Below, piece by piece: positions 37,688-44,032 of a stretch of DNA of 64,000 bases (position 1 is the first letter of the stretch; every line of letters starts with the position of its first letter). Location: assembly GCF_022511585.1 (NCBI RefSeq), contig NZ_JAKWBN010000006.1:1-64000 (forward strand), read 5' to 3'. Origin of the DNA: Shimazuella soli. GTDB lineage: Bacteria > Bacillota > Bacilli > Thermoactinomycetales > Thermoactinomycetaceae. The notes below the pieces were generated by a model. That model was given only the letters and a program-made list of their open reading frames with translations, was not told the DNA's origin and did not search any database. The translations under genes and the position numbers were made by a program.

Positions 37688-37787
37688 GATAGGTTGTATT
37701 ACTACAAGAATTCTCTTTGGAATTAGGGAAATAAAGAGAGGATGCAGGAGCCAAAATTTCAAGAATTTAGTATATAATAGTAGAGAA

Positions 37788-37814
37788 GATATCCTCTTGC
37801 AGGATGTCTTTTTT
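37788..37814 (+). terminator. Hairpin with T-run at the head of element A
   Basis: GATATCCT (37788-37795) pairs with AGGATGTC (37801-37808), then six T. A TATAAT lies at 37773-37778. It recurs almost unchanged at the head of element B (38561-38588), so it belongs to the repeated unit; it could be an attenuator or just end upstream transcription. Confidence 0.6.
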
Positions 37815-37833
37815 ATAACAATTCTTGGTAGCA

Positions 37834-38011
37834 GACTACTCTCGCTGGCTCCATATGGTTAACACGTTGCTTGTTAGCTGTATGCAGCCAGTGAGGGTGG
37901 TCTAGTAAATCTGATATAGATTAGGGATTGGTTGAGACGATAAAACGACTCCCAGTTACCTGATCACCATGCTAGGACGCTTTCCTCCCGCTGGCACAGG
38001 AGTGAAACACG
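37834..38011 (+). ncRNA. Structured RNA leader A, unknown class
   Basis: First copy of a repeated leader. Helix P1: 37834-37850 (GACTACTCTCGCTGGCT) with 37886-37902. Inner helix P2: GTTAACA (37858) with TGTTAGC (37872). Helix P3: GGGA/TCCC and GTTG/CGAC around a loop AGACGATAAAA that is identical in both copies (37924-37953). Near the start codon, CTCC (37985) pairs with GGAG of the Shine-Dalgarno (37999-38002). A second CGCTGGC (37989-37995) repeats part of P1 and could pair with its 3' arm instead. It matches no class I know. Confidence 0.6.
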
Positions 38012-38191
38012 ATGACTTGGAAGGAACGCAGTTACGGAAACAAGGTGAAGCGAGAAACTCTTCGAAAACTGATTCTGGAAGGTCAGAAGCTGGAGCAAGA
38101 CAATCGTTTTGTCACAGCAAAGGAGAGGCGTAAGGCTGTGAGAGAAAAGAGAAGAGAAGCACAGGAACTTCGCAAGCAAGATTGTCCGTAG
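38012..38191 (+). CDS. Short Lys/Arg/Glu-rich protein behind leader A
   Basis: A 59-aa frame starting ATG 38012, nine bases after AGGAG in leader A. The product is charged and helical: basic start (MTWKERSYGNKVKRETLR), then an alternating E/K/R helix (AKERRKAVREKRREAQELRKQ). No known family. It resembles in composition the coiled stretch of the broken gene behind leader B (around the SRKAEERAEAKELRELE part). Role unknown; nucleic-acid binding would fit the charge but is speculation. Confidence 0.5.
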   Translation: MTWKERSYGNKVKRETLRKLILEGQKLEQDNRFVTAKERRKAVREKRREAQELRKQDCP

Positions 38192-38424
38192 ATTGAAGTG
38201 GCAGGGAGAATGTCACAACAACTACTGAAACGAAGTACCGCGATTCGCTGAATTCTCTACTATGTCTCAAGGCAGCTTATGGTTTTCCATCTCCGTTCAA
38301 ACTGAGTAGAAGAAAAAGGGAATCTCACCTTGTGTGTAGCTTTCGTTGTAGTTTTACAGCTAGTGCTTGTGGTGAGTCGAGAGAAGTCTAGGCAGGAAGC
38401 AGATCTATCAGGTTGTTAGGATTG

Positions 38425-38453
38425 AGATAGATAGCCTTTTGGGTTGTCTATCT
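38425..38453 (+). repeat. Hairpin in the gap between elements A and B
   Basis: AGATAGATAGCC (38425-38436) pairs with GGGTTGTCTATCT (38441-38453) around TTTT. The remaining 38192-38560 shows no supported gene. Confidence 0.45.
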
Positions 38454-38560
38454 TGCTGGGTGATCAATTATCTGAATATACAAATAAATATAAGCCGTAA
38501 TGGAGATGAACATGAGATAAAAGATGTCAATTTTCCTATAGTTTTATATAATATAAATTA

Positions 38561-38588
38561 GATATCCTTTAAGGATGTCTTTTTTTTT
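38561..38588 (+). terminator. Hairpin with T-run at the head of element B
   Basis: GATATCCT (38561-38568) pairs with AGGATGTC (38572-38579) followed by nine T. Same sequence arms as in element A, with TATAAT at 38547-38552. Confidence 0.6.
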
Positions 38589-38607
38589 GCAACAAATCGA
38601 TAGGGAT

Positions 38608-38775
38608 GACTACTCTCACTGGCTACCTATGGTTAGCACAGTTGACTGCTAACTGTATGTAGCCAGTGAGGTAGTCCAAGTAAGGGATTTTGGTCGAGAC
38701 GATAAAACGACTCCCATTTTCTCTAATACCATGCTTTGGACGCTTTCCACCCACTGGCTAGAGGAGTGGAATACT
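38608..38775 (+). ncRNA. Structured RNA leader B, second copy
   Basis: P1: 38608-38626 with 38659-38676. P2: GTTAGCA (38632) with TGCTAAC (38647). P3: GGGA/TCCC, GTCG/CGAC and the conserved loop AGACGATAAAA (38684-38714). Near the start, TTCCAC (38745-38750) pairs with GTGGAA (38766-38771), enclosing the AGGAG. CACTGGCTA occurs at 38617-38625 and again at 38752-38760, so both can pair with TAGCCAGTG (38660-38668). The AGGAG-to-ATG spacing (9) is the same as in copy A. Confidence 0.6.
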
Positions 38776-39204
38776 ATGGCTAAAAAGTCAAAGAAGGAAA
38801 AGTACGAGGAAATGACCCATAAGGCTGACCTCAAACTAAAGCGTCAAGACCTCAAAAGATCAAAGCAGGGTATGCACTTTGATTAAGAGAGTAACGGACG
38901 TAGCAGGAAAGCCGAGGAGCGCGCAGAGGCGAAAGAACTCCGGGAGTTGGAGGATCAGCAATTTAAGCGACAGGAAGAATGCCGCAAACAGTCTGCTGAT
39001 TCGCGTGAGGAAATCATGCTGTTAGTGAAAATACTCACTGCTGCTTCAGGATTCGGAGTCGCTGCAATTAGCTACAAACTGGTATCCAGCCTGGTTGCCA
39101 GTATCATTACCTGGACTTTGCTTTCTTTGTTTGCCGGGATAATTGTGTTTGCCATTTCTCGCCTAGTGGTGAAATTGGTAAAGCGTCTCAAAGGCAAGAG
39201 ATAA
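38776..39204 (+). pseudogene. Gene behind leader B, interrupted by an in-frame stop
   Basis: ATG 38776, nine bases after AGGAG, opens a basic 36-codon frame (MAKKSKKEKYEEMTHKADLK at its start) that ends at TAA 38884. The same frame continues open without a gap: a charged coiled stretch (KAEERAEAKELRELEDQQ) and then two hydrophobic segments (about ILTAASGFGVAAISYKL and ITWTLLSLFAGIIVFAI) to TAA 39204. This looks like one membrane protein of about 140 aa with a nonsense codon; alternatively a 36-aa protein plus an 85-aa protein starting at TTG 38947. No family recognised. Confidence 0.5.
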
Positions 39205-39206
39205 AA

Positions 39207-39385
39207 CCCCTATCAATTGTTGTGAAGTCGCTGAGCAGGGACACTGTTCAGCGAGCGTATACATATAATGGTCGTAATATTCTGTCGATAATAAAAAAAC
39301 CTTGCCCAGTTTTTAAAAGGCAAGTAGTAATACCCCTATCACTTTTACCTGTTGTGAAATCGCTGAGCGATTGTACTGGGCAAGG
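39207..39385 (+). repeat. Imperfect repeats and inverted repeat after element B
   Basis: CCCCTATCA...TTGTGAAGTCGCTGAGC (39207-39235) recurs as CCCCTATCA...TTGTGAAATCGCTGAGC (39333-39367). CCTTGCCCAGT (39300-39310) and ACTGGGCAAGG (39375-39385) are an 11-base perfect inverted repeat enclosing the second copy. Copy one also forms CGCTGA/TCAGCG. Possibly structured RNA or an element end. Confidence 0.5.
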
Positions 39386-39455
39386 TAAACTAATTATATC
39401 TTTGCTAATTCTTTCTTACAAGTGGTTGTTGTTTCAGCGGAGTAGGCTTCATTTC

Positions 39456-39644
39456 TCAATGTGAGGCTCTATAAAGCAACCACAGAAATACAAGAGCAAG
39501 GATTAGACCAATAACAAAAAGAATGAGAGCAAATTTGTATTCCTTATTTGCTTTTTGTCTTTCACGAAAAGCTTGATACAAAGTTCCTATAAAGAAACTA
39601 CCAATCATAGCAAAGACAATACCAGCAAAGTTAATGTGTTGCAT
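39456..39644 (-). CDS. Small two-span membrane protein (62 aa)
   Basis: An unknown membrane protein with two hydrophobic segments (about residues 6-24 and 40-58) joined by a charged loop (RERQKANKEYK). The start ATG 39644 has AAGGGGGATAT upstream, a good ribosome site. It is on the opposite strand to its neighbours and ends next to the repeat cluster of element B. It may belong to the accessory insertion. No family recognised. Confidence 0.6.
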   Translation of the reverse strand: MQHINFAGIVFAMIGSFFIGTLYQAFRERQKANKEYKFALILFVIGLILALVFLWLLYRASH

Positions 39645-39777
39645 ATATCCCCCTTACAGAATTTGTTTACCTACACTATATCATTTTTGCCCTCCACACA
39701 GAACCATTCGTCCCCTATAACCCTTACATGATATGATATATTTTAAGAAATAAAGAGGCTTTGAAAGGAAGGTAGCG

Positions 39778-41256
39778 GTGAAGTGCATAACAATTGTCGG
39801 CTTGGGATTTGGGAATGAAGATAGTTTGTCCATTGGTGCATGGAAGCTTTTACAGTCTGGTGATCCTATTTTCTTGCGGACCATCGATCATCCGATTACT
39901 CCGTGGATGCAAAAACAAGGAATTCCTTTCAAGACTTTCGACCATATTTACGAAAAACACGATCAGTTTGAACCTGTATATCGAGAAATAGCCGATGAAC
40001 TTTTTCGATTAGCGGATGAACATGACCATATTATCTACGCTGTACCAGGGCATCCGATGGTTGCGGAGCGGACTGTACAACTTCTTATACAAGAAGGGCC
40101 AGCCTCTTCTACTGATATTCATGTCCTAGGCGGGGGAAGTTTTCTTGATATTGCCTTTGCAAGATTAGAAATTGATCCAGTAGAAGGATTTCAACTGTTA
40201 GATGGAACAAATTTGACTGAGAGTCATGTATGGAATCCAAGCCAGCACATATTAATAGGACAAGTCTATAGTTCATTTATAGCCTCTGATGTAAAGTTAA
40301 CCTTGATGCAGACATATCCAGATGATTATGAAGTGATCATTGCGGACGCACTTGGTGTATCAGGGAAAGAGAAAATCACCAAAGTTCCATTGTATGAACT
40401 CGATCGCCAGCATGGATTTTCTAACTTGACCAGTGTATATGTTCCTCCTGCTAAGGACGATTCCATTTTTTATAAACAGTTTTCTTACTTGGTACAAATC
40501 ATGCGGCAATTGCGCAGTCCTGAAGGCTGTCCTTGGGATCGGGAACAAACCCATGAGTCCCTTCGCCCTTATTTAATAGAAGAAGCTTATGAATTTATTG
40601 ATGCCATCAATCAACAGGATGACCAGGCAATGGTAGAAGAACTGGGAGATGTCTTGTTACAAGTGATTTTTCATGCAGTTATTGCAGAAGAACGCTATGG
40701 GTTTAGTCTTAGTGAAGTAATTGAAAATTTGAATGAAAAGTTGATCCGTAGACATCCCCACGTATTCGGGACAGCACATGCGGATACACCAGACAAAGTG
40801 GTGCAAACATGGGATGCGGTAAAGGAGACTGAAGGAAAAGGAAAGAAAGACTCTATTTTGGATGATATTCCAAAATCGTTCCCAGCTGTTTTAATGGCAT
40901 ATGAACAACAGAAAAAAGCTGCAAAAGTTGGCTTTGATTGGGATGATGTAACAGGTGTCTTAGATAAGATGAAAGAAGAACTGATGGAGTTAGCAAATGC
41001 ACCAAATTCGATGGAAAGAGAAAAAGAATTAGGAGATGTGTTGTTCACTGTCATCAACATCGCCCGTTTTTATAAAATTGACCCGGAAGTGGCCTTATTT
41101 CAGACTACTCGTAAATTTGACCGGAGATTCCGTCATGTCGAAAAGCGAGCAAAAGAAAACGGTCGGCCGATGGAGGATTATGGCATCGATCAATTAGAAG
41201 CTTGGTGGCAAGAAGCAAAGATAATGGAAAAGGATGAGATCAATGAGATTGGATAA
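39778..41256 (+). CDS. mazG: MazG-family NTP pyrophosphohydrolase with tetrapyrrole methylase domain (YabN)
   Basis: A two-domain protein of 492 aa. Residues 1-220 are a tetrapyrrole-methylase-like domain (TIVGLGFGNEDSLSIGAW at the start, YAVPGHPMVAERT near 86-98); residues about 240-490 hold two MazG halves with the EExxE metal sites (RSPEGCPWDREQTHESL near 242-258, EEAYEFIDA, VEELGDVLLQV). MazG removes abnormal or excess NTPs. GTG 39778 has AAAGGAAGG upstream. Its stop lies 14 bases inside rqcP. Confidence 0.92.
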   Translation: MKCITIVGLGFGNEDSLSIGAWKLLQSGDPIFLRTIDHPITPWMQKQGIPFKTFDHIYEKHDQFEPVYREIADELFRLADEHDHIIYAVPGHPMVAERTVQLLIQEGPASSTDIHVLGGGSFLDIAFARLEIDPVEGFQLLDGTNLTESHVWNPSQHILIGQVYSSFIASDVKLTLMQTYPDDYEVIIADALGVSGKEKITKVPLYELDRQHGFSNLTSVYVPPAKDDSIFYKQFSYLVQIMRQLRSPEGCPWDREQTHESLRPYLIEEAYEFIDAINQQDDQAMVEELGDVLLQVIFHAVIAEERYGFSLSEVIENLNEKLIRRHPHVFGTAHADTPDKVVQTWDAVKETEGKGKKDSILDDIPKSFPAVLMAYEQQKKAAKVGFDWDDVTGVLDKMKEELMELANAPNSMEREKELGDVLFTVINIARFYKIDPEVALFQTTRKFDRRFRHVEKRAKENGRPMEDYGIDQLEAWWQEAKIMEKDEINEIG

Positions 41257-41500
41257 GTTTTTAAAAGTATCAAGAATGATTAAACGCCGTACCTTAGCGA
41301 AGGAAGTTTGTGACGGCGGCCGGGTATCCATCAATGAGAAGGTTGCAAAGGCTGGATCAGAAGTAAAGGCAGGAGATATTTTAACGATTCGCTTTGGTCA
41401 AAAACTAGTGACTGCAAAAGTCGAACGTATCGCGGAAAATGTGCCAAAAGATATGGCAGATACACTATACACCATCGTCAAAGAAGAAGCTGTTCATTAA
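41243..41500 (+). CDS. rqcP: RqcP (YabO), S4-domain ribosome quality control factor
   Basis: An 85-aa S4-domain RNA-binding protein that works with RqcH to add C-terminal Ala tails to stalled nascent chains on 50S subunits. It shows MRLDKFLKVSRMIKRRTLAKE (start pieces MRLDKFLKVS and IKRRTLAKE) and GGRVSINEK. ATG 41243 has AAGGATGAG upstream and fits the B. subtilis start; a second ATG nine bases earlier is inside that site. It overlaps mazG by 14 bases. Confidence 0.95.
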   Translation: MRLDKFLKVSRMIKRRTLAKEVCDGGRVSINEKVAKAGSEVKAGDILTIRFGQKLVTAKVERIAENVPKDMADTLYTIVKEEAVH

Positions 41501-41568
41501 TTTCCGTTCTAATCCTCAGGTTGTCCCCATAAGTTATACCAGAAGATTTTTTGGAAGGGGACATATTG

Positions 41569-41853
41569 ATGGTACAAGATACAAATAACCACCATGAGTT
41601 AATTTTGACGAACCGCAATGAATTAGAGATAAGTGGTGTAACAGGTATAGAGAGTTTTGACAGTGAAGAGTTTTTGTTATCTACGGAGTATGGGTATGTA
41701 GGTATTCGTGGGCAGGAATTGCATCTAAAAAATCTTGATCTGGAACAAGGTATCATTTCTATACGCGGCCAGTTTTTAGATATCAGTTATTTGGATGTGA
41801 ATCATCCGAGATCAGATAAAACCAAAAGTGTATTAGGACGGTTATTTCGTTGA
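41569..41853 (+). CDS. yabP: Sporulation protein YabP
   Basis: A 94-aa mother-cell protein needed for full sporulation. It carries the YabP motif series NRNELEISGVTGIESFDSEEF-like pieces (ELEISGV, SFDSEEFLL), then TEYGYVGIRGQELHLKNLDLE and GQFLDISY, shared with YqfC. ATG 41569 has AAGGGG at eight bases; an earlier TTG at 41551 lies inside that site. Its stop overlaps the yabQ TTG by four bases (TTGA). No clear SigE promoter is visible upstream. Confidence 0.93.
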   Translation: MVQDTNNHHELILTNRNELEISGVTGIESFDSEEFLLSTEYGYVGIRGQELHLKNLDLEQGIISIRGQFLDISYLDVNHPRSDKTKSVLGRLFR

Positions 41854-42386
41854 CGTTAGAAACGCAATGGATCACACTGTCGTTGATGTTTGCTTCTGGT
41901 GCATTATTAGGAGTTTTTTTAGATGTGTATCGTGTCTTAGCTAGAAGATTTACCCTTCGGGGCTGGCCGATTTCCATGATTGATTTACTCTTCTGGGTAT
42001 CCTCAGCATGTTTTGTGTTTGGGATACTCCTGTGGAGTAACTGGGGTGAGATGCGGTTTTATATTATGATTGCAATTATTGCTGGAATATTATTTTATCT
42101 TCGGCTTCTAACGAAACCAATAACCAATATATTGACTAAACTGTTATATTTTGTTGAATGGCTCATTAAAAGAGTCATTCGTTTGATCGAGATTTTATTC
42201 TATCGACCCATTGTCCGACTTATTAGTCTCCTTTGGCGTATGTTTCGAGCGATTCTTCTTTTCATTTGGAAAATAATAACAAAACCGTTATTATGGTTAC
42301 TAGGTCCTGTGATTCGTTATTGCAGACCATATACCACTAAGTTGAAAACTTGGTGGGCAAGCCGAAAGAAGAATGATGAGCAATAA
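41850..42386 (+). CDS. yabQ: Spore cortex protein YabQ
   Basis: A 178-aa membrane protein required for spore cortex synthesis, located in the mother cell at the forespore membrane. The N-terminal half has four hydrophobic segments (about 8-28, 40-60, 68-86 and others) with GALLGVFLDVYRVLARRF near the start; the C-terminal half is long, basic and Arg/Lys/Leu-rich. TTG 41850 overlaps yabP, so the two are co-translated. Confidence 0.92.
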   Translation: MTLETQWITLSLMFASGALLGVFLDVYRVLARRFTLRGWPISMIDLLFWVSSACFVFGILLWSNWGEMRFYIMIAIIAGILFYLRLLTKPITNILTKLLYFVEWLIKRVIRLIEILFYRPIVRLISLLWRMFRAILLFIWKIITKPLLWLLGPVIRYCRPYTTKLKTWWASRKKNDEQ

Positions 42387-42447
42387 TGAAGTTTGCTTAT
42401 TTCATTGTTCTTTCTCTAAACCATTTTCCGAGGAGGTGAAGGAATGA

Positions 42448-42816
42448 ATGAACCTAAAAAATAACGTTTTGCGGTTTCGATCACCTGAACCTCAGGTAGA
42501 AATTGGAACGACCTCCAAGCCCTTACCTCCAAAATTGCATCCGAAAGTAAAACGTCGTCGTTTAATTTGGTTAGTTTTGATGGTATTGTTTTTTGGATGG
42601 TGTATTGTCCAATTGGTAATACAAGAGATAAGAATTGCCCACAAAGAGGAAGTCTTACATAAGCGCCAACAAGAGCTGGCAACAGTAGAAGCTACAGCTA
42701 AAAAGTTAACAGAGGATGTAAAACGTTACCAGGACAAAGATTATTTAATGGAGCAAGCACATAAACATGGTTATGGAAAACCTGGAGAAAAAAATGTTCC
42801 GATTGAAAATGACTAG
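42448..42816 (+). CDS. divIC: Cell-division protein DivIC
   Basis: A 122-aa bitopic divisome protein of the FtsB/DivIC family: basic N-terminal cytoplasmic tail (about 1-38), one membrane span (about 39-57, LIWLVLMVLFFGWCIVQLV), and an extracellular coiled coil (about 60-105). It works with FtsL and DivIB. ATG 42448 follows an AGGAGG at 42431-42436; an overlapping ATG at 42444 gives only a six-codon frame. yabQ-divIC order is conserved in Bacillus. A terminator follows. Confidence 0.93.
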   Translation: MNLKNNVLRFRSPEPQVEIGTTSKPLPPKLHPKVKRRRLIWLVLMVLFFGWCIVQLVIQEIRIAHKEEVLHKRQQELATVEATAKKLTEDVKRYQDKDYLMEQAHKHGYGKPGEKNVPIEND

Positions 42817-42821
42817 GACTG

Positions 42822-42851
42822 AAGGATGTGTCATCCGGCACATCCTTTTTC
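42822..42851 (+). terminator. Intrinsic terminator after divIC
   Basis: AGGATGTG (42823-42830) pairs with CACATCCT (42839-42846) around an 8-base loop, followed by TTTTC. Confidence 0.88.
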
Positions 42852-42939
42852 TAATGTGTAATCAAGGTCGGCCGGAGGACAAATTTTTTCTTGACTTTTC
42901 TTTACGAAGTATACTACAATAAAGTCTGTTCGCTGATGC

Positions 42940-43016
<77 letters not shown>

Positions 43017-43022
43017 TATTAT

Positions 43023-43099
<77 letters not shown>

Positions 43100-43112
43100 A
43101 TAATATATGTTT

Positions 43113-43189
43113 GGCGGCGTAGCTCAGCTGGCTAGAGCGTACGGTTCATACCCGTGAGGTCGGGGGTTCGAGCCCCTCCGCCGCTACCA
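43113..43189 (+). tRNA. tRNA-Met (CAU), elongator
   Basis: A 77-nt tRNA with acceptor GGCGGCG/CGCCGCT and anticodon CAU (GGTTCATACCC). It is almost identical to B. subtilis elongator tRNA-Met, so Met rather than Ile2 (lysidine) is favoured. Discriminator base A is the one the metG T-box would bind. Confidence 0.9.
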
Positions 43190-43201
43190 AAAGAAGAGAG
43201 G

Positions 43202-43252
43202 AGAAGGCGGAATCACAACCTTGATCAAGGTTGCGTATAACGCCTTCTTTTC
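43202..43252 (+). terminator. Terminator after the tRNA cluster
   Basis: GAAGGCG (43203-43209) pairs with CGCCTTC (43241-43247), enclosing AACCTTG/CAAGGTT, followed by TTTTCTT. It overlaps the earliest possible start of the next frame. Confidence 0.8.
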
Positions 43253-43278
43253 TTGTATGGAAGAGTGGGAAATATCTG

Positions 43279-43767
43279 GTGAATGTGGTAATCAAAAAGG
43301 TAAAATTTACTACCATAAATAAAACCTATACCGAAAAAGTTCGTGATTGGCGCGGCCGGTCCTGCTTTTCCACTCAATATGCAAATCCGGATGGCAAACG
43401 GATTTTCCACACTTATTATTTTGTGAAAAAGGGTTATACCATCTCGAAGGTCTTTCATAAAAACGGTGAATTTATGTATTACTACTGTGATGTGATGGAA
43501 ATGAAAGAAGTCGCCCCGATGCGCTATGTGATGGTGGACCTCTTGCTAGACCTGATTGTATATCCGGACGGCCGGTATCATCTGATTGATGTCGATGAAT
43601 TTGCAGATTCTATTGATAAAGGGCATCTTCGCAAACGGCAGCAAGTACATGCTCTTCGTACATTGGATACAATGTTACAATTGCAGACCAAACGTAGATT
43701 GATTCCACGATTTGTGCAAGATACAGAAATGATTCCAATTGTTACGAAACCAATTGCCCGAAAGTGA
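43279..43767 (+). CDS. DUF402 domain protein
   Basis: A protein of about 162 aa of the DUF402/YgaC-like family (related folds cleave nucleoside diphosphates, e.g. Ntdp). Visible are the family's YYCDVMEMKEV (about 74-84), VDLLLDLIVYPDG (about 92-104) and DVDEFADSI segments. Start GTG 43279 is eight bases from AGTGGGA; GTG 43285 is an alternative, and a TTG at 43231 lies inside the terminator. In this place B. subtilis has yabR. A bidirectional terminator follows. Confidence 0.75.
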   Translation: MNVVIKKVKFTTINKTYTEKVRDWRGRSCFSTQYANPDGKRIFHTYYFVKKGYTISKVFHKNGEFMYYYCDVMEMKEVAPMRYVMVDLLLDLIVYPDGRYHLIDVDEFADSIDKGHLRKRQQVHALRTLDTMLQLQTKRRLIPRFVQDTEMIPIVTKPIARK

Positions 43768-43847
43768 ATTTTTCGACACAAAAAAGGTTGTTATTGAGAA
43801 GTTTTGTCGGAGTCTAAGTTTATAACTTTCATATCGACATGAAAAGA

Positions 43848-43898
43848 CGAAAAAAGAGACGAAGGTTTCCCATGTTTATGGGACTTTGTCTCTTTTTT
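43848..43898. terminator. Bidirectional terminator before spoIIE
   Basis: AAAAAGAGACGAAG...CCCAT (43851-43873) pairs with ATGGG...TTTGTCTCTTTTTT (43878-43898) around GTTT. A-tract and T-tract sit on the two sides. Confidence 0.88.
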
Positions 43899-43935
43899 AT
43901 TTCTCTTTGGCTTTGTTTATCTAATCTAAGCCCTT

Positions 43936-44000
43936 TGTCGGAAACTTTTTTTTGATTTCCAGCCATTTTGACAAACATTTTTAGAATCGCCACCTATAAT
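43936..44000 (+). promoter_or_regulatory. Spo0A-type SigA promoter of spoIIE
   Basis: TTGACA (43968-43973) and TATAAT (43995-44000), both perfect, with a 21-base spacer, too long for unaided SigA use. This is the geometry of the Spo0A~P-activated spoIIE promoter of B. subtilis. TGTCGGA (43936-43942) and TGACAAA (43969-43975) are one mismatch from the 0A box TGNCGAA. A perfect reverse 0A box (TTCGACA) lies farther upstream at 43771-43777. Confidence 0.7.
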
Positions 44001-44032
44001 GGGGAGCACAAATACGCAAACGGAGGTATATT

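Noticed and set aside
37788-38011. Element A as a group II intron, T-box, M-box or c-di-GMP riboswitch
   Set aside because: No domain V signature, no T-box sequence, and none of the conserved cores of those riboswitches; only the general leader-like layout fits.
39207-39385. CRISPR array
   Set aside because: Only two imperfect, unevenly spaced repeat copies; no spacers of constant length and no cas genes.
43113-43189. tRNA-Ile(CAU) instead of elongator tRNA-Met
   Set aside because: The body is almost identical to Firmicutes elongator tRNA-Met; modification state cannot be seen, but Met is far more likely.
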